40,383 nt of DNA, taken from JANRIC01 sp033765345. Its GTDB lineage: Bacteria; Bacteroidota; Bacteroidia; Cytophagales; Microscillaceae. A program made the position numbers and the translations under genes. The notes beneath the pieces were generated by a model, which had not been told where the DNA came from, did not search any database, and saw only the letters and a program-made list of their open reading frames with translations. Numbering within the stretch: the stretch's first letter is position 1; every line of letters begins with the position of its first letter. The DNA lies in the NCBI GenBank assembly GCA_033765345.1, contig JANRIC010000242.1:1-40383 (forward strand). The letters run 5' to 3'. Shown one piece after another: positions 6,337 to 15,761 of this stretch.

Positions 6337-9015
6337 TTGGGTAAACTACGTTTTCTGATTTGGATATTTGCACTTTTGATACCGGTCTGGAGTCAGGCTC
6401 AATCAGACTCTTTGCAGATACAACCTTCCGATTCACTCAAAACAACCATTCGTAAAGATTCGGTCGTGATTGAGGGAGATATAGAAACCACCATTAACTA
6501 TTATGCGGAGGATTCTATTGTTACGATCGTCTCCGAAAGCAAGATCTACCTTTACGGAAATGCCAAAGTAGATTACGGGGATATTTCTCTCACGGCTACT
6601 CAAATAGAACTCAACCAGGCCACCAACGAAGTAATTGCCAGAGGCGTCCCTGATTCAACAGGCAGATTGCGTGGAACACCCGTATTCAAACAAGGAGGGC
6701 AGAATTATGAAGCGGATTCTATGCGATATAATTTTAAAAGTCAAAGAGGAGTTATCTCAGGCATCGTAACCCAACAAGGCGAAGGGTATATGCAAAGCCA
6801 AAAAGGAAAAAGACTAGCCGACGGTACAATTTACGCCAGGAATAGCCAATATACAACCTGCAATCTCAAACATCCGCACTGGTATATCAATTCTTCCAAA
6901 ATCAAGATGGTACCTGACAAACAGGTCATTACCGGACCTTTTAATATGGTGATCGCCGATATACCTACACCTTTGGGTTTCGCCTTTGGAATATTCCCTT
7001 TTACCGAAACACGACGATCGGGGATTATCGTACCCGTGTATGGAGAATCAGCTGACCGTGGGTTTTTCCTGAGGCAGGGAGGGTACTATTGGGCGGTGAG
7101 TGAATATATGTCGGCCGAATTTCTGGGAGAAATTTATACCAATGGAAGCTGGGGATTGAATACCAGGCTGAACTACATCAAGCGCTATCGCTTTAATGGA
7201 AACGCTTCCATACGCTTCAATCGCCGTTTTCAGGGAGAAGATGAGGATCGTAATACCTTTGATGATTTCTGGATTAACTGGGCGCATAGTCCTACACCCC
7301 GTGGCAAAAGTTCATTCTCCGCTTCGGTCAACTTCGGTTCCAGCAAATTCAATGTGCGGAATGATTTTAACCCGAATAACCAATTGGCAAACAATTTTAG
7401 TTCAAGTATTTCATTTAGAACCAGCTTTGATATTAAGACCACTACGGTCAGCCTTGGGCTAAGTGCCCGGCAAGACCAAAACAGCCGCAGTGGTGTAATG
7501 AATGTAACTCTTCCCGACCTCAATCTGGCTGTTAATCGGATATATCCATTTAAAAGACCTGGGGTGACTGCCAAAAATTTTATTCAAAAAATCAATATGT
7601 CTTATTCTGCCTCCGGTACGGCACGTTTTACCAATGCCAATCCAAGCGGAAGTTTCCCCTTTAAGGTATTTAATCCCGATACCGTAAATATAGACCAAAA
7701 CAATGAAGCCCCTGGATTTTTTGAAGATTTTGACCGTGTACTGCGCCAAGGGCAGTACGGAATCATTCACCGGATACCCATTTCTACCTCTATGAAATTT
7801 CTCAAATATTTTAGTCTTAATCCTAGCCTTAACTATACAGAAGCTTGGTATCCCTATAAACTGGATTACACCTTCATAGAAGAAGAACAAGCCGTAAGGA
7901 TTGATACCAATTATGAGTTTGCTAGAGCTTATTCGTATTCGGTAGCTGCGGGACTGACTACAAGGATTTATGGTACTTTTCAATTTGCCGGAAAGAAAAA
8001 CCCCAATCGTAAGCTCCAGTCCATCCGACACACCATGATACCTACAGTAAGTTTTGGATTTAAACCGGATTTTTCGGATGAAAAATTTGGGTTTTTCAAA
8101 AATGTAACCGTAGCTACTACCGACACCACCACCACCACCCGGCTAGTGTCCAGATTTCAAGGGTTTAATCCGGGTTCACCCGCAAGCACAGGAGAATCAG
8201 GCATTATCTCTTTTAGCCTGCAAAATGTCTTTGAAGCCAAAATAAAGCCCCGTACCGATACAGCGCAGGTCAAGAAGATCAAACTCCTCGACAATCTCTC
8301 TTTTAATGGGAGTTATAATCTCGTAGCTGACTCTTTAAACCTTTCCAATATCAGCATTGGTGCTAGAACAAAACTTTTTAACATCATCGACTTTAATTTT
8401 ACAGGATCACTAGACCCGTATATTTATTTGCGTACTTTTAGAGATGACGGTACATTTATCCAGAGGCGGGTCAATACTTACGCTTGGAATGCCGGACGAG
8501 GTATAGGCCAGTTGAGGAATTTTAATATTTCACTTTCGGCTAATTTTACCCCTGAATCTTTTAAAAGTAAAAGCAAACAAAAAATTAATCAGGCTCAGGA
8601 TAAAGAAAATCTTAGCCCAGATGAAGCCCAAGAGCTTGAATACATTCAGGCAAACCCTGAACTATACGTAGATTTTGACATTCCCTGGACTTTGCAGGCT
8701 TCTTATAATATTTCTTACAATAAAACCGGGTTTTTAGATGCCAGAATCGAGCAGCAGATTAATTTCAGTGGAGACCTAAGCCTCACCAAAACCTGGAAAA
8801 TCGGATTTCGCTCTGGATATGATATTACCCGAAAAGCCGTTAGCTTTACCAATATTGACATTTTTAAGGATTTGCATTGCTGGGAAATGCGCTTCAACTG
8901 GAATCCTTTCGGTAATTTCCAATCTTATAATTTCACTATCAGCGTCAAATCCGCTTTGTTGCAGGACTTAAAAATCAATCGTCAGCGATCTTTCTACGAT
9001 CGAGACTTTTTTTAG
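6337..9015 (+). CDS. lptD: LptD/OstA-like outer-membrane LPS assembly protein
   Basis: 892 residues, a normal length for the Bacteroidota form. The start is a TTG; an in-frame TGA at 6328-6330 rules out an earlier one. Residues 1-21 are a signal peptide ending SQAQ. Residues about 45-165 form the periplasmic OstA beta-jellyroll (KIYLYGNAKVDYGDISLTA, RLRGTPVFKQGGQNYEADSM). From about 200 onward it is a large beta-barrel with alternating aromatic strands, ending in a terminal Phe (RDFF) suited to recognition by BamA. The protein inserts LPS into the outer leaflet and needs an LptE partner, not seen here. There are only two cysteines, Cys175 before the barrel and Cys848 near the end, positions that recall one of the inter-domain disulfides of E. 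coli LptD. The next gene starts 20 bp later. Confidence 0.88.
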   Translation: MGKLRFLIWIFALLIPVWSQAQSDSLQIQPSDSLKTTIRKDSVVIEGDIETTINYYAEDSIVTIVSESKIYLYGNAKVDYGDISLTATQIELNQATNEVIARGVPDSTGRLRGTPVFKQGGQNYEADSMRYNFKSQRGVISGIVTQQGEGYMQSQKGKRLADGTIYARNSQYTTCNLKHPHWYINSSKIKMVPDKQVITGPFNMVIADIPTPLGFAFGIFPFTETRRSGIIVPVYGESADRGFFLRQGGYYWAVSEYMSAEFLGEIYTNGSWGLNTRLNYIKRYRFNGNASIRFNRRFQGEDEDRNTFDDFWINWAHSPTPRGKSSFSASVNFGSSKFNVRNDFNPNNQLANNFSSSISFRTSFDIKTTTVSLGLSARQDQNSRSGVMNVTLPDLNLAVNRIYPFKRPGVTAKNFIQKINMSYSASGTARFTNANPSGSFPFKVFNPDTVNIDQNNEAPGFFEDFDRVLRQGQYGIIHRIPISTSMKFLKYFSLNPSLNYTEAWYPYKLDYTFIEEEQAVRIDTNYEFARAYSYSVAAGLTTRIYGTFQFAGKKNPNRKLQSIRHTMIPTVSFGFKPDFSDEKFGFFKNVTVATTDTTTTTRLVSRFQGFNPGSPASTGESGIISFSLQNVFEAKIKPRTDTAQVKKIKLLDNLSFNGSYNLVADSLNLSNISIGARTKLFNIIDFNFTGSLDPYIYLRTFRDDGTFIQRRVNTYAWNAGRGIGQLRNFNISLSANFTPESFKSKSKQKINQAQDKENLSPDEAQELEYIQANPELYVDFDIPWTLQASYNISYNKTGFLDARIEQQINFSGDLSLTKTWKIGFRSGYDITRKAVSFTNIDIFKDLHCWEMRFNWNPFGNFQSYNFTISVKSALLQDLKINRQRSFYDRDFF

Positions 9016-9035
9016 GTCATAAACTCAGGACACGT

Positions 9036-11792
9036 ATGCAAATTATATGGAGTTTTTTTTCAAGAAAATTATTTTGGGCTATTGGTGGTCTGGTGCTTGC
9101 CACAGGAATATACCTGGGGTATCTTTGGTTTGAACGCCCTTTTGATGCCTGGAATCTGATGCCTTCCAACCCAGTGATTATCCTGGAAAGCAATGACTTA
9201 CCGGGTTTGTATCGGGATATAGAAAAAGAAATTTACTGGAAAAACCTGCAAAATATACCCTATTTTGGCACTATCGGGCAGAGATTGCAATACCTTGCGC
9301 TGATATTGGCACAGGAAGGAGGCTGGGAAGAATTTTTTAGGAATAAGAAATTACTTACTTCTATTCACCTTACCTCAAGGGAAAGCTTTGATGCTTTGTT
9401 TTTTATCCCTTTGAGTGCCGAAAAAGACCAGAAGTTTTATGAGAAAATACTGAATAAATTTCGAGAAAATTCTTCCTATCGTATCCGTAGCAGGGGGCTA
9501 AGGGGGATGCAGATTTTTATGATCCATCATCTGGACTCCGATACGGAATTTTCTTTTATTGTTCATAAAGACTATTTCATCGGAACGTATGCCCCTATTT
9601 TGTTGGAAGACGTCATCCGCAAGATCAGCTCAGGAGAGCGTGCTTTTGCCTTTGACCGCCAAAATGCCCTTGATCAAATCGAGGAAATCCCTCGATTCCG
9701 ATCCGGTAAACTAAGAATTTACTTCAATAATGCCCAAACAAGGGATTTTCTCAGGTTGTTGGTCAGTGAAGAACTGGAAAGCTATTTTGAACCCTTGAGC
9801 CGACTCTCTGATCATGTATTTCTTGCATGGAATCAAAGCGAAAAAGGAACTTATTTTCAGGGATTTAGCTATGTGCCTCAACAATCCGAATATTCTTTTT
9901 TACGCATATTTGAAGATCAGCAAGCACAAAATTTTAGTATAAGGAATTACATTCCGATCAGTACTGGGGTACTTTTTTATATGTCTTTCCAGGACAAAGA
10001 GTTGTTTTATGAACGACTCAGAAAATACTGGGATTTGCAAGACTCAAATTATGCTGAAGAAATGCGGGAGTTTGCCCGGACTTATGATTTTTCTATCCGT
10101 CAGTTTTACCTGAATCTGGGCAATGAGCTGGCTTTGTGTCTTGTATCTACCGGAAATGAAGTAGAAATCCCTAAATTATTGATCTTAAAATCCCAATCTC
10201 CTGAAGTACTTATAGAAATGCTGGAGAAATTGAGCCTTCAAACTTCAAATAGTCAGTTCAGAGAAGGAATCGGCACGCTGGAAATTCCTGAATTCCCATC
10301 CAAAATCTGGGGAAATACCGCACAAGGATTTACGAAAACGTATTTTGCCAAGGTAGATGATCATATTTTATTAGCCAATGATATCGGATTGCTCAGAAAA
10401 AGTATGGAAGATATTAGCCGAAAAAGAGTTTGGGGGCATTATTCACCAGCCTTGAACCGAGTGGTAGAAGGTAAAAATTTTTATTTCGGATTAAACCTCC
10501 ATCAGGGTTGGGATTTATTGTATCAACACGCCCGACCGGGTTGGCAAGAAACCATGAATCAGTATGAAACAAGCATTAAAAGCCTTGGACAGGTTGGTGT
10601 TTTTTTTAATCAGACATCAACCGACGTGCAGACTGGTTTGCAGATTCTGCCCCATCAGAATAACGCTCCTTCCGAAAATCTAGCAGCACCGCGCAGATAT
10701 ACTACTTTGAGCGAATGTACATTACCTACAGCAGGATATACACCTATTTATCGAGTCAGAAATCACTTGGACGGCAGTTATGAAATGCTCGTGCAGGATT
10801 TTACCAATTCCTTGTACCTCATTTCGGAGTCGGGCAAAATACTTTGGAAAAAAAACGCAGGTGCGCCTCTTCGCAGTATTCCTCACCAAATAGACATTTA
10901 TCACAACAATAAATTACAATATGCATATCTAACCGCCGATCGAGTCAGCCTTGTAGATCGCCTAGGGCTGGATGTGCCGAAATTTCCGTTTTATAAAGCA
11001 GACTCGGTAAGGCTGCACACACTCAATGTGCATAATTTCGGCGAAACAGAGCGATATTATTTCATTTACTCTAATACAAAGGGAGATATTTATATGTACA
11101 ATGATTTAAAGGAACGGCAGGTAGGCTGGCGACCTAAGCGCCTGAGATATCCTTTGGCAAGTCCGGTAGAGGTATTTAAAATACAGGATAAATACTATGT
11201 GTCGGCGATGCAGGTCAACGGAATGCTTCAGATATTTCACCGGGATGGGTACTCGCTTGTAGGTTTCCCCCTAGATATGAAAGCAAATGTCTCAAATCCT
11301 TTGTTGATTGAGGAAGGGCTAGAAGCCTCCGACACGTTTTTAAAATGCCTCACGGATGAAGGTATACTCATGAAAATCAATTTGTTGGCGGAAATTATTG
11401 AACAAAAACAACTTCTTCGGCCTTCTTCGCAGGGAAAATTTCTACTTTGCCCAGATCAACAAGCCAAAGACGCCATAATTACCATCGTAGATGGCAAACA
11501 AGTAGATATTTTGGATAAAAACGGAGAACCCCTTTTTAGTAAAACCTTCAAAACGGCATCGTCAAAAATAGAAGTACAATACTTTACCTGGGATAATGCC
11601 TTTAGTGTAATTGCCGTCACCGATAAAATCACCTCTCAAACCTATCTGTATACCCCAAAGGGAAAGGCTTTGGCAGACCCTTTTCCCAGCAATCAGAAAA
11701 TAGACCTGATTTATGAACCTGTTCAAAAACGTATACTGATCTACAGAGTGTATGGAAATAAAGCAGGTATATTAGCTTTAGGGGTGGATTAA
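9036..11792 (+). CDS. large membrane-anchored periplasmic protein, DUF3352-like, with C-terminal propeller-like region
   Basis: 918 residues, start ATG with AGGA 9 bp upstream, 20 bp after lptD, so almost certainly co-transcribed with it. An N-terminal membrane anchor (about 12-30) is followed by a long soluble region of alternating helices and strands (about 35-550) resembling DUF3352-type proteins of Bacteroidota ('PsnPvIiLESnDL', then repeated 'GFSYVP' style strands). From about 570 on, beta-rich blades such as LYLISESGKILWKKN and GDIYMYNDLKERQVGW look like a degenerate PQQ/WD-type propeller. The function is unknown. Position next to lptD suggests an envelope-assembly role, by context only. 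The DUF3352 match is from memory of pattern and is uncertain. Confidence 0.75.
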   Translation: MQIIWSFFSRKLFWAIGGLVLATGIYLGYLWFERPFDAWNLMPSNPVIILESNDLPGLYRDIEKEIYWKNLQNIPYFGTIGQRLQYLALILAQEGGWEEFFRNKKLLTSIHLTSRESFDALFFIPLSAEKDQKFYEKILNKFRENSSYRIRSRGLRGMQIFMIHHLDSDTEFSFIVHKDYFIGTYAPILLEDVIRKISSGERAFAFDRQNALDQIEEIPRFRSGKLRIYFNNAQTRDFLRLLVSEELESYFEPLSRLSDHVFLAWNQSEKGTYFQGFSYVPQQSEYSFLRIFEDQQAQNFSIRNYIPISTGVLFYMSFQDKELFYERLRKYWDLQDSNYAEEMREFARTYDFSIRQFYLNLGNELALCLVSTGNEVEIPKLLILKSQSPEVLIEMLEKLSLQTSNSQFREGIGTLEIPEFPSKIWGNTAQGFTKTYFAKVDDHILLANDIGLLRKSMEDISRKRVWGHYSPALNRVVEGKNFYFGLNLHQGWDLLYQHARPGWQETMNQYETSIKSLGQVGVFFNQTSTDVQTGLQILPHQNNAPSENLAAPRRYTTLSECTLPTAGYTPIYRVRNHLDGSYEMLVQDFTNSLYLISESGKILWKKNAGAPLRSIPHQIDIYHNNKLQYAYLTADRVSLVDRLGLDVPKFPFYKADSVRLHTLNVHNFGETERYYFIYSNTKGDIYMYNDLKERQVGWRPKRLRYPLASPVEVFKIQDKYYVSAMQVNGMLQIFHRDGYSLVGFPLDMKANVSNPLLIEEGLEASDTFLKCLTDEGILMKINLLAEIIEQKQLLRPSSQGKFLLCPDQQAKDAIITIVDGKQVDILDKNGEPLFSKTFKTASSKIEVQYFTWDNAFSVIAVTDKITSQTYLYTPKGKALADPFPSNQKIDLIYEPVQKRILIYRVYGNKAGILALGVD

Positions 11793-11799
11793 AAACCTG

Positions 11800-11829
11800 A
11801 TTTTCAAATTCCAAAGATTTTGAAAATCT
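11800..11829. terminator. hairpin between convergent genes
   Basis: A 10-bp stem, GATTTTCAAA at 11800-11809 and TTTGAAAATC at 11820-11829, with a 10-nt loop. It lies just after the stop of the 918-residue protein gene and before the 3' end of the convergent gene. No clear U-run follows on either strand and the stem is AT-rich, so it may be only a weak bidirectional terminator. Confidence 0.4.
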
Positions 11830-11848
11830 ATGACCCAATAATAAACCA

Positions 11849-12286
11849 CTAGCCCGATTGCTGTGAATGTGGTACGTACAATATTTCAAAATAATGATTT
11901 TCCCGAACATCCTGGTCTTGTACATTCATGGTACGTTCTTCGGATTCCCAAACACCAAGATGGGAGGTACTTTTTCTTTTGGTCCAAATGGTTTGGTCTT
12001 TTTTGGCATAGATAATCGTACCTGTGGGAAGATACTGAAGATCGGGGATAGACTCAAAAACTTGATCAGTTTGATAATCCATTATTTTGCAAAGTTCTGC
12101 CCGTTCATGAGGGCTTAGTTCGGTATCATTATCAATTTGTGAGCGAAATACCCTTTTGATGACCGTTAGTTGGTCTTCAAGATCATCATGAACCTGCCTG
12201 CTTTCTGAAAGCATAGACAATAATTTGCCTATTTCCTGAATATAATGTTGAATAGAGGGCATAGATGTAAAAATTCTCATGGACAT
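11849..12286 (-). CDS. hypothetical cytoplasmic protein
   Basis: 145 residues starting MSMRIF (two in-frame ATGs, at 12286 and 12280). I do not recognise the family. No signal peptide or membrane segment is visible. The first half is predicted helical and charged (IQEIGKLLSMLSESRQVHDD, SPHERAELCKIMDYQTDQVF). The second half is beta-rich (LPTGTIIYAKKDQTIWTKRK, NHYFEILYV). The layout of an N-terminal helical part and a C-terminal small beta domain loosely recalls GreA/Rnk-like proteins, but no signature supports that. It is convergent with the 918-residue protein gene, and about 200 bp and a terminator separate it from the TerB-like gene on the same strand. Confidence 0.6.
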   Translation of the reverse strand: MSMRIFTSMPSIQHYIQEIGKLLSMLSESRQVHDDLEDQLTVIKRVFRSQIDNDTELSPHERAELCKIMDYQTDQVFESIPDLQYLPTGTIIYAKKDQTIWTKRKSTSHLGVWESEERTMNVQDQDVRENHYFEILYVPHSQQSG

Positions 12287-12361
12287 TGATGAGGCTTCTG
12301 AATGTTAAGTTTGTGGAATATACGATATATTTTTTAAAATCAAAATAATCTGATAGAGATT

Positions 12362-12394
12362 GATAAAAAATAAAATAGTTCTCACCGGAGAACT
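12362..12394 (-). terminator. Rho-independent terminator of the TerB-like gene
   Basis: On the minus strand AGTTCTC and GAGAACT (12377-12394) form a 7-bp stem with a 4-nt CGGT loop, followed by ATTTTATTTTTT. It lies about 90 bp beyond the stop of the TerB-like gene and separates it from the hypothetical gene downstream. Confidence 0.7.
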
Positions 12395-12482
12395 ATCTCA
12401 AAAACCTGAGAGGTGTTTATAAAAGATGGAAAAAGCTCACACCAAGGTGAAGGAGTTGAACAATCTATTGAAGCTATAAGAT

Positions 12483-12851
12483 TTAGTTGATATAGACTCT
12501 TCGCGCCCAATCCACATACATGGTAGTTTCTTCTTTACTGATACCCATGTGTTGGGCAATCTCATAGATAACATCCTGCTCTTCATGAACAAACTGACCG
12601 TCTACAAATCCGATTCCAATTAATTCCATCAAAGCGGAAACTTTGGATTTACTGGAGCTGAATTTGCTGCAAAGCGATGGCAAATCGTCTTCCAATTCTT
12701 CAATTTGCTCATCGGTAATTTCCAGCTCTTTCTTCATAGATTCCAGCATTACCATTTCTTTGGAGGCAATCACCTGATCTGCGGCAATGACCCTCTTGGC
12801 TAGAGTTAGGAAGGCACTTTTTTCTTCCGGCTTCAATAAATTTAAGAACAT
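12483..12851 (-). CDS. TerB-like helical protein
   Basis: 122 residues, all helical and acidic, with no export signal. The pattern FLTLAKRVIAADQVIASKEMVMLESM followed by LMELIGIGFVDGQFVHEEQDVIYEIAQHMG repeats the TerB/TerB_C style 'A..DG.i...E...l' helix-hairpin twice (residues about 10-45 and 70-110). TerB-fold proteins are associated with tellurite resistance and phage or stress responses, but many single copies in Bacteroidota have no known role. No other ter gene is nearby, so resistance should not be inferred. It is divergent from the MMPL transporter across a 387-bp gap and has its own terminator. Confidence 0.75.
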   Translation of the reverse strand: MFLNLLKPEEKSAFLTLAKRVIAADQVIASKEMVMLESMKKELEITDEQIEELEDDLPSLCSKFSSSKSKVSALMELIGIGFVDGQFVHEEQDVIYEIAQHMGISKEETTMYVDWARRVYIN

Positions 12852-13238
12852 AATCTCTGAGAATTGTTAAGTTTTATAAAATCTTGATAAAACATTTATT
12901 TTTTATACAAAATAAGACACTCAAACAGGCAACTAATTTACAAGAATTTGTCTACACTAATACAAAATATATAACATTATTTATTCATTTAAAACTAACC
13001 AACAAAAATAATGCGTAGTTAAGCCTATTTTGTTTTTGTGCAAATAAATGTATAAGGATTTACACCAAAAGACTTTTATCCACTAACACAAATTTAAGTG
13101 AATCTAATTCCATTTGGGATGAATTCAAAGATATTTTGGAGAGTTCTCATGTATTTTAGCTAGTTTTACGTGTGTTTTTTACTTTATATTAGACAAAACA
13201 ATTGGTTCTAACTTCAAAGTTAACAAGAAACTATCAAT
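12852..13238. other. 387-bp divergent promoter region
   Basis: Very AT-rich spacer between the divergent TerB-like and MMPL genes, with no open frame or RNA gene recognised. It must carry promoters for both. I found no exact TAnnTTTG motif. TTTTTTACTTTATATTAG around 13175-13192 is the most promoter-like stretch for the MMPL gene. Confidence 0.5.
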
Positions 13239-15713
13239 ATGTGGTTTAAAATTTCCCACGCAATCCTAAAATTCAGGATTCCTTTCATTCTACTAATCGC
13301 AATCATTACCATATATATGGCTTACTTGTCTCAATATCTTGAGATGAGTTATGATTTCTCCTCGGCTGTTCCTGCGGATGATGAAGAGCATATTTATTAT
13401 AAAAAATTTAAAAAAATTTTTGGAGATGACGGTACACTGCTCTTGGTTGGCTTTAAAGATGACCGCGCTTATCAGGTAGATAATTTTAAAAAATTAAAAA
13501 TACTGAGTGAAGAAATTCAGGCACTCGATGGCGTAGAGCAGGTTCTTGCCTTGCCTTTGATCTGGTATCTCGAGAAAGATACAACCAATAAGAAGTTTAT
13601 TCCCCGAAAAGTATTCGAAAAAATGCCCGATAATCAGGCTGATTTAGACTCCTTGCTTAGATTTGCCCGCAATCAGAAATTTTATGAAGATTTATTATTT
13701 AATCCACAAAATCAGTCTTCCCTCATTCTGGTTGCTGTAAATAAAAATACCCTGGAATCTTACGGGCGGCAGGAACTGATCAAAAAAATGCAGGCTCTTG
13801 GGGCATCCTTTACAAAAGGTACTCAGGTAGAACTGCACTATGCCGGACTGCCTTTTGTGCGTTCTATTGTCACTGGGCAAGTAGGCGACGAATTAAAGAT
13901 ATTGCTGGTACTCTCAGGCATCGCAACTGCGGTTATTTTGTTCTTATTTTTTCATTCTCTAACGGCTGTAATATTTCCAATGATTATCATTGGAATTGTG
14001 GTGGTCTGGAGTATGGGATTGTTGGTCATTTTTGATTATAAAGTAACCATTCTGACGGGATTATTGCCTCCGGTACTCGTTGTCATCGGGATACCAAACT
14101 GTGTATACCTGCTTACCAAATATCATCAGGAATATCGCCATTTGGGTGACAAACACAGGGCTTTGCGAAGGATTATCCGCAAAATCGGCATAGTTACCTT
14201 TATGACCAATGCCACAACGGCGATTGGATTTGCCGTATTTATTTTGATGGATAACATCAATCTAAAGCAGTTTGGGGTCATCTCAAGTATATGCATCACG
14301 GCTATGTTTCTGGTGAGTATTATTTTGTTACCAGCATTTTATTCCTTTTTGCCTTCTCCCACAGAAGGAGAATTAAAACATCTGGATCGCAAGCCCTTGA
14401 CAAAAACCCTCGAAATGATTCACCGTTTGATTTTCGAGTACCGTATTTGGGTATATGCTGCGGTGGCTTGTTTGATTCTGGTTTCTTTGGTGGGTATATT
14501 CCGTTTGAAGACGCTTTCGTATATGGTAGATAATATCCCCTTGGATAGCCAACCCAAGAAGGACCTCGTTTTTTTTGAGGAGAATTTTAGAGGAGTTATG
14601 CCCTTAGAGATTGTGGTAGACACGCAAAAGAAAAGAGGCGCAACCCGGCTCTCAACACTCAAATTGGTAGAGAAGCTCGAGCGTTCATTAGCCACCGTGC
14701 CCGAACTATCCAAGCCGCTTTCTTTGGTTACTTTAATCAAAGCTACCAATCAAGCTTTTTATAATCATCACCCTGATTTTTACGCATTGCCCAGCAACCG
14801 GGACCAGGTTTTTATCTATAACTATATGAAGGGAGGGCAGGATAGTACTACCCGCAGACTGCTCAATACATTGGTAGATAGCACCGGGCAAAAAGTTCGG
14901 ATATCTTATAAAGTAGCTGATGTAGGCTCCATAGCCCTGGATTCGCTTATCGAGCAAGTAATCAGACCAAGAGTAGACTCAGTGTTCGCAAAAACCAACA
15001 TGAAAACGCATATCACTGGCAATACTTTGATATTCTTGAAAGGAAACGATTATTTGGTGGGCTCAGTCAAAAGTAGTTTGGTTTTGGCTATTGTTCTCAT
15101 TGCTATTTTGATGGCGAGCCTATTCGGGTCAATTCGCATTATTCTGATTTCTGTATTTACCAATATTTTGCCTTTGATGATTACAGCAGCCATTATGGGT
15201 TATTTTGGTATTTCCTTAAAGCCAAGCACCGGATTGGTATTTAGTATTGCCTTCGGAATAGCCGTGGATGATTCCATTCATTATCTTGCCCGATACAGGC
15301 AGGCAATTTTGGGTACTGCCAACTCTGTACCACAGGCTGTATCTATTGCACTTCGTGAGACGGGCAACGGCATGATTTATACTTCCATTGTGCTGTTTTT
15401 TGGGTTTATTGTGTTTTTATACTCAGATTTTGACGGTACAAAGGCTTTGGGTTATCTGACAGCTACTACTTTATTATGTGCCATGTTTGGAAATATTATC
15501 TTGCTTCCTTCTTTGTTATTGTCTTTTGGCTCTCGTCGCTATCATAAAAATGAGACTCAACTCATTGAATATTATAATGAAACCGAAAAAGATGAACAAG
15601 AAGATCAAGAAATAGATGCGCCTTCTGTGGAAGTCTCCAAAAATCCCATCCATCTAAATAAGAACGGACAAAGCCAGGAGAATAAAAAAGGAGAGCAAAA
15701 AAATAAAGGCTAA
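13239..15713 (+). CDS. MMPL/RND-superfamily transporter (HAE3 type)
   Basis: 824 residues. A transmembrane helix at about 14-32 is followed by a periplasmic domain (about 35-215), a cluster of five helices around 218-375 that is sterol-sensing-like (FHSLTAVIFPMIIIGIVVVW, TGLLPPVLVVIGIPNCVYLL), a cytoplasmic linker and a second half repeating the plan. In the second half TGLVFSIAFGIAVDDSIHYL carries the acidic pair expected for proton coupling in helix 4-equivalent positions. The last about 55 residues are a charged, low-complexity cytoplasmic tail. Members export lipids, hopanoids or hydrophobic compounds in the inner membrane. The substrate here is unknown and no adaptor gene lies next to it. 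It ends at a strong hairpin shared with the convergent tRNA-His. Confidence 0.93.
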   Translation: MWFKISHAILKFRIPFILLIAIITIYMAYLSQYLEMSYDFSSAVPADDEEHIYYKKFKKIFGDDGTLLLVGFKDDRAYQVDNFKKLKILSEEIQALDGVEQVLALPLIWYLEKDTTNKKFIPRKVFEKMPDNQADLDSLLRFARNQKFYEDLLFNPQNQSSLILVAVNKNTLESYGRQELIKKMQALGASFTKGTQVELHYAGLPFVRSIVTGQVGDELKILLVLSGIATAVILFLFFHSLTAVIFPMIIIGIVVVWSMGLLVIFDYKVTILTGLLPPVLVVIGIPNCVYLLTKYHQEYRHLGDKHRALRRIIRKIGIVTFMTNATTAIGFAVFILMDNINLKQFGVISSICITAMFLVSIILLPAFYSFLPSPTEGELKHLDRKPLTKTLEMIHRLIFEYRIWVYAAVACLILVSLVGIFRLKTLSYMVDNIPLDSQPKKDLVFFEENFRGVMPLEIVVDTQKKRGATRLSTLKLVEKLERSLATVPELSKPLSLVTLIKATNQAFYNHHPDFYALPSNRDQVFIYNYMKGGQDSTTRRLLNTLVDSTGQKVRISYKVADVGSIALDSLIEQVIRPRVDSVFAKTNMKTHITGNTLIFLKGNDYLVGSVKSSLVLAIVLIAILMASLFGSIRIILISVFTNILPLMITAAIMGYFGISLKPSTGLVFSIAFGIAVDDSIHYLARYRQAILGTANSVPQAVSIALRETGNGMIYTSIVLFFGFIVFLYSDFDGTKALGYLTATTLLCAMFGNIILLPSLLLSFGSRRYHKNETQLIEYYNETEKDEQEDQEIDAPSVEVSKNPIHLNKNGQSQENKKGEQKNKG

Positions 15714-15726
15714 TCGACTATTAATC

Positions 15727-15760
15727 CATAAAAAAAGCTCTGCAAATTTTGCAGAGCTTT
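15727..15760 (-). terminator. terminator between the MMPL gene and tRNA-His
   Basis: A perfect 10-bp stem, AAAGCTCTGC at 15734-15743 and GCAGAGCTTT at 15751-15760, with a 7-nt AT-only loop. On the minus strand it is followed by a run of T (complement of 15730-15736), so it mainly terminates the tRNA transcript. On the plus strand it lies about 20 bp after the MMPL stop and may also act in that direction. Confidence 0.8.
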
Positions 15761-15761
15761 G

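Noticed and set aside
7459..8031. 190-codon frame antisense to lptD
   Set aside because: A shadow of the barrel-coding region; no start context and no recognisable protein features.
12483..12851. Tellurite-resistance operon
   Set aside because: Only a single TerB-like gene is present, with its own terminator and no terA, C, D, E or Z neighbours.
12852..13238. Riboswitch or small RNA in the divergent gap
   Set aside because: No conserved motif or stable GC-containing stem could be found; the region is uniformly AT-rich.
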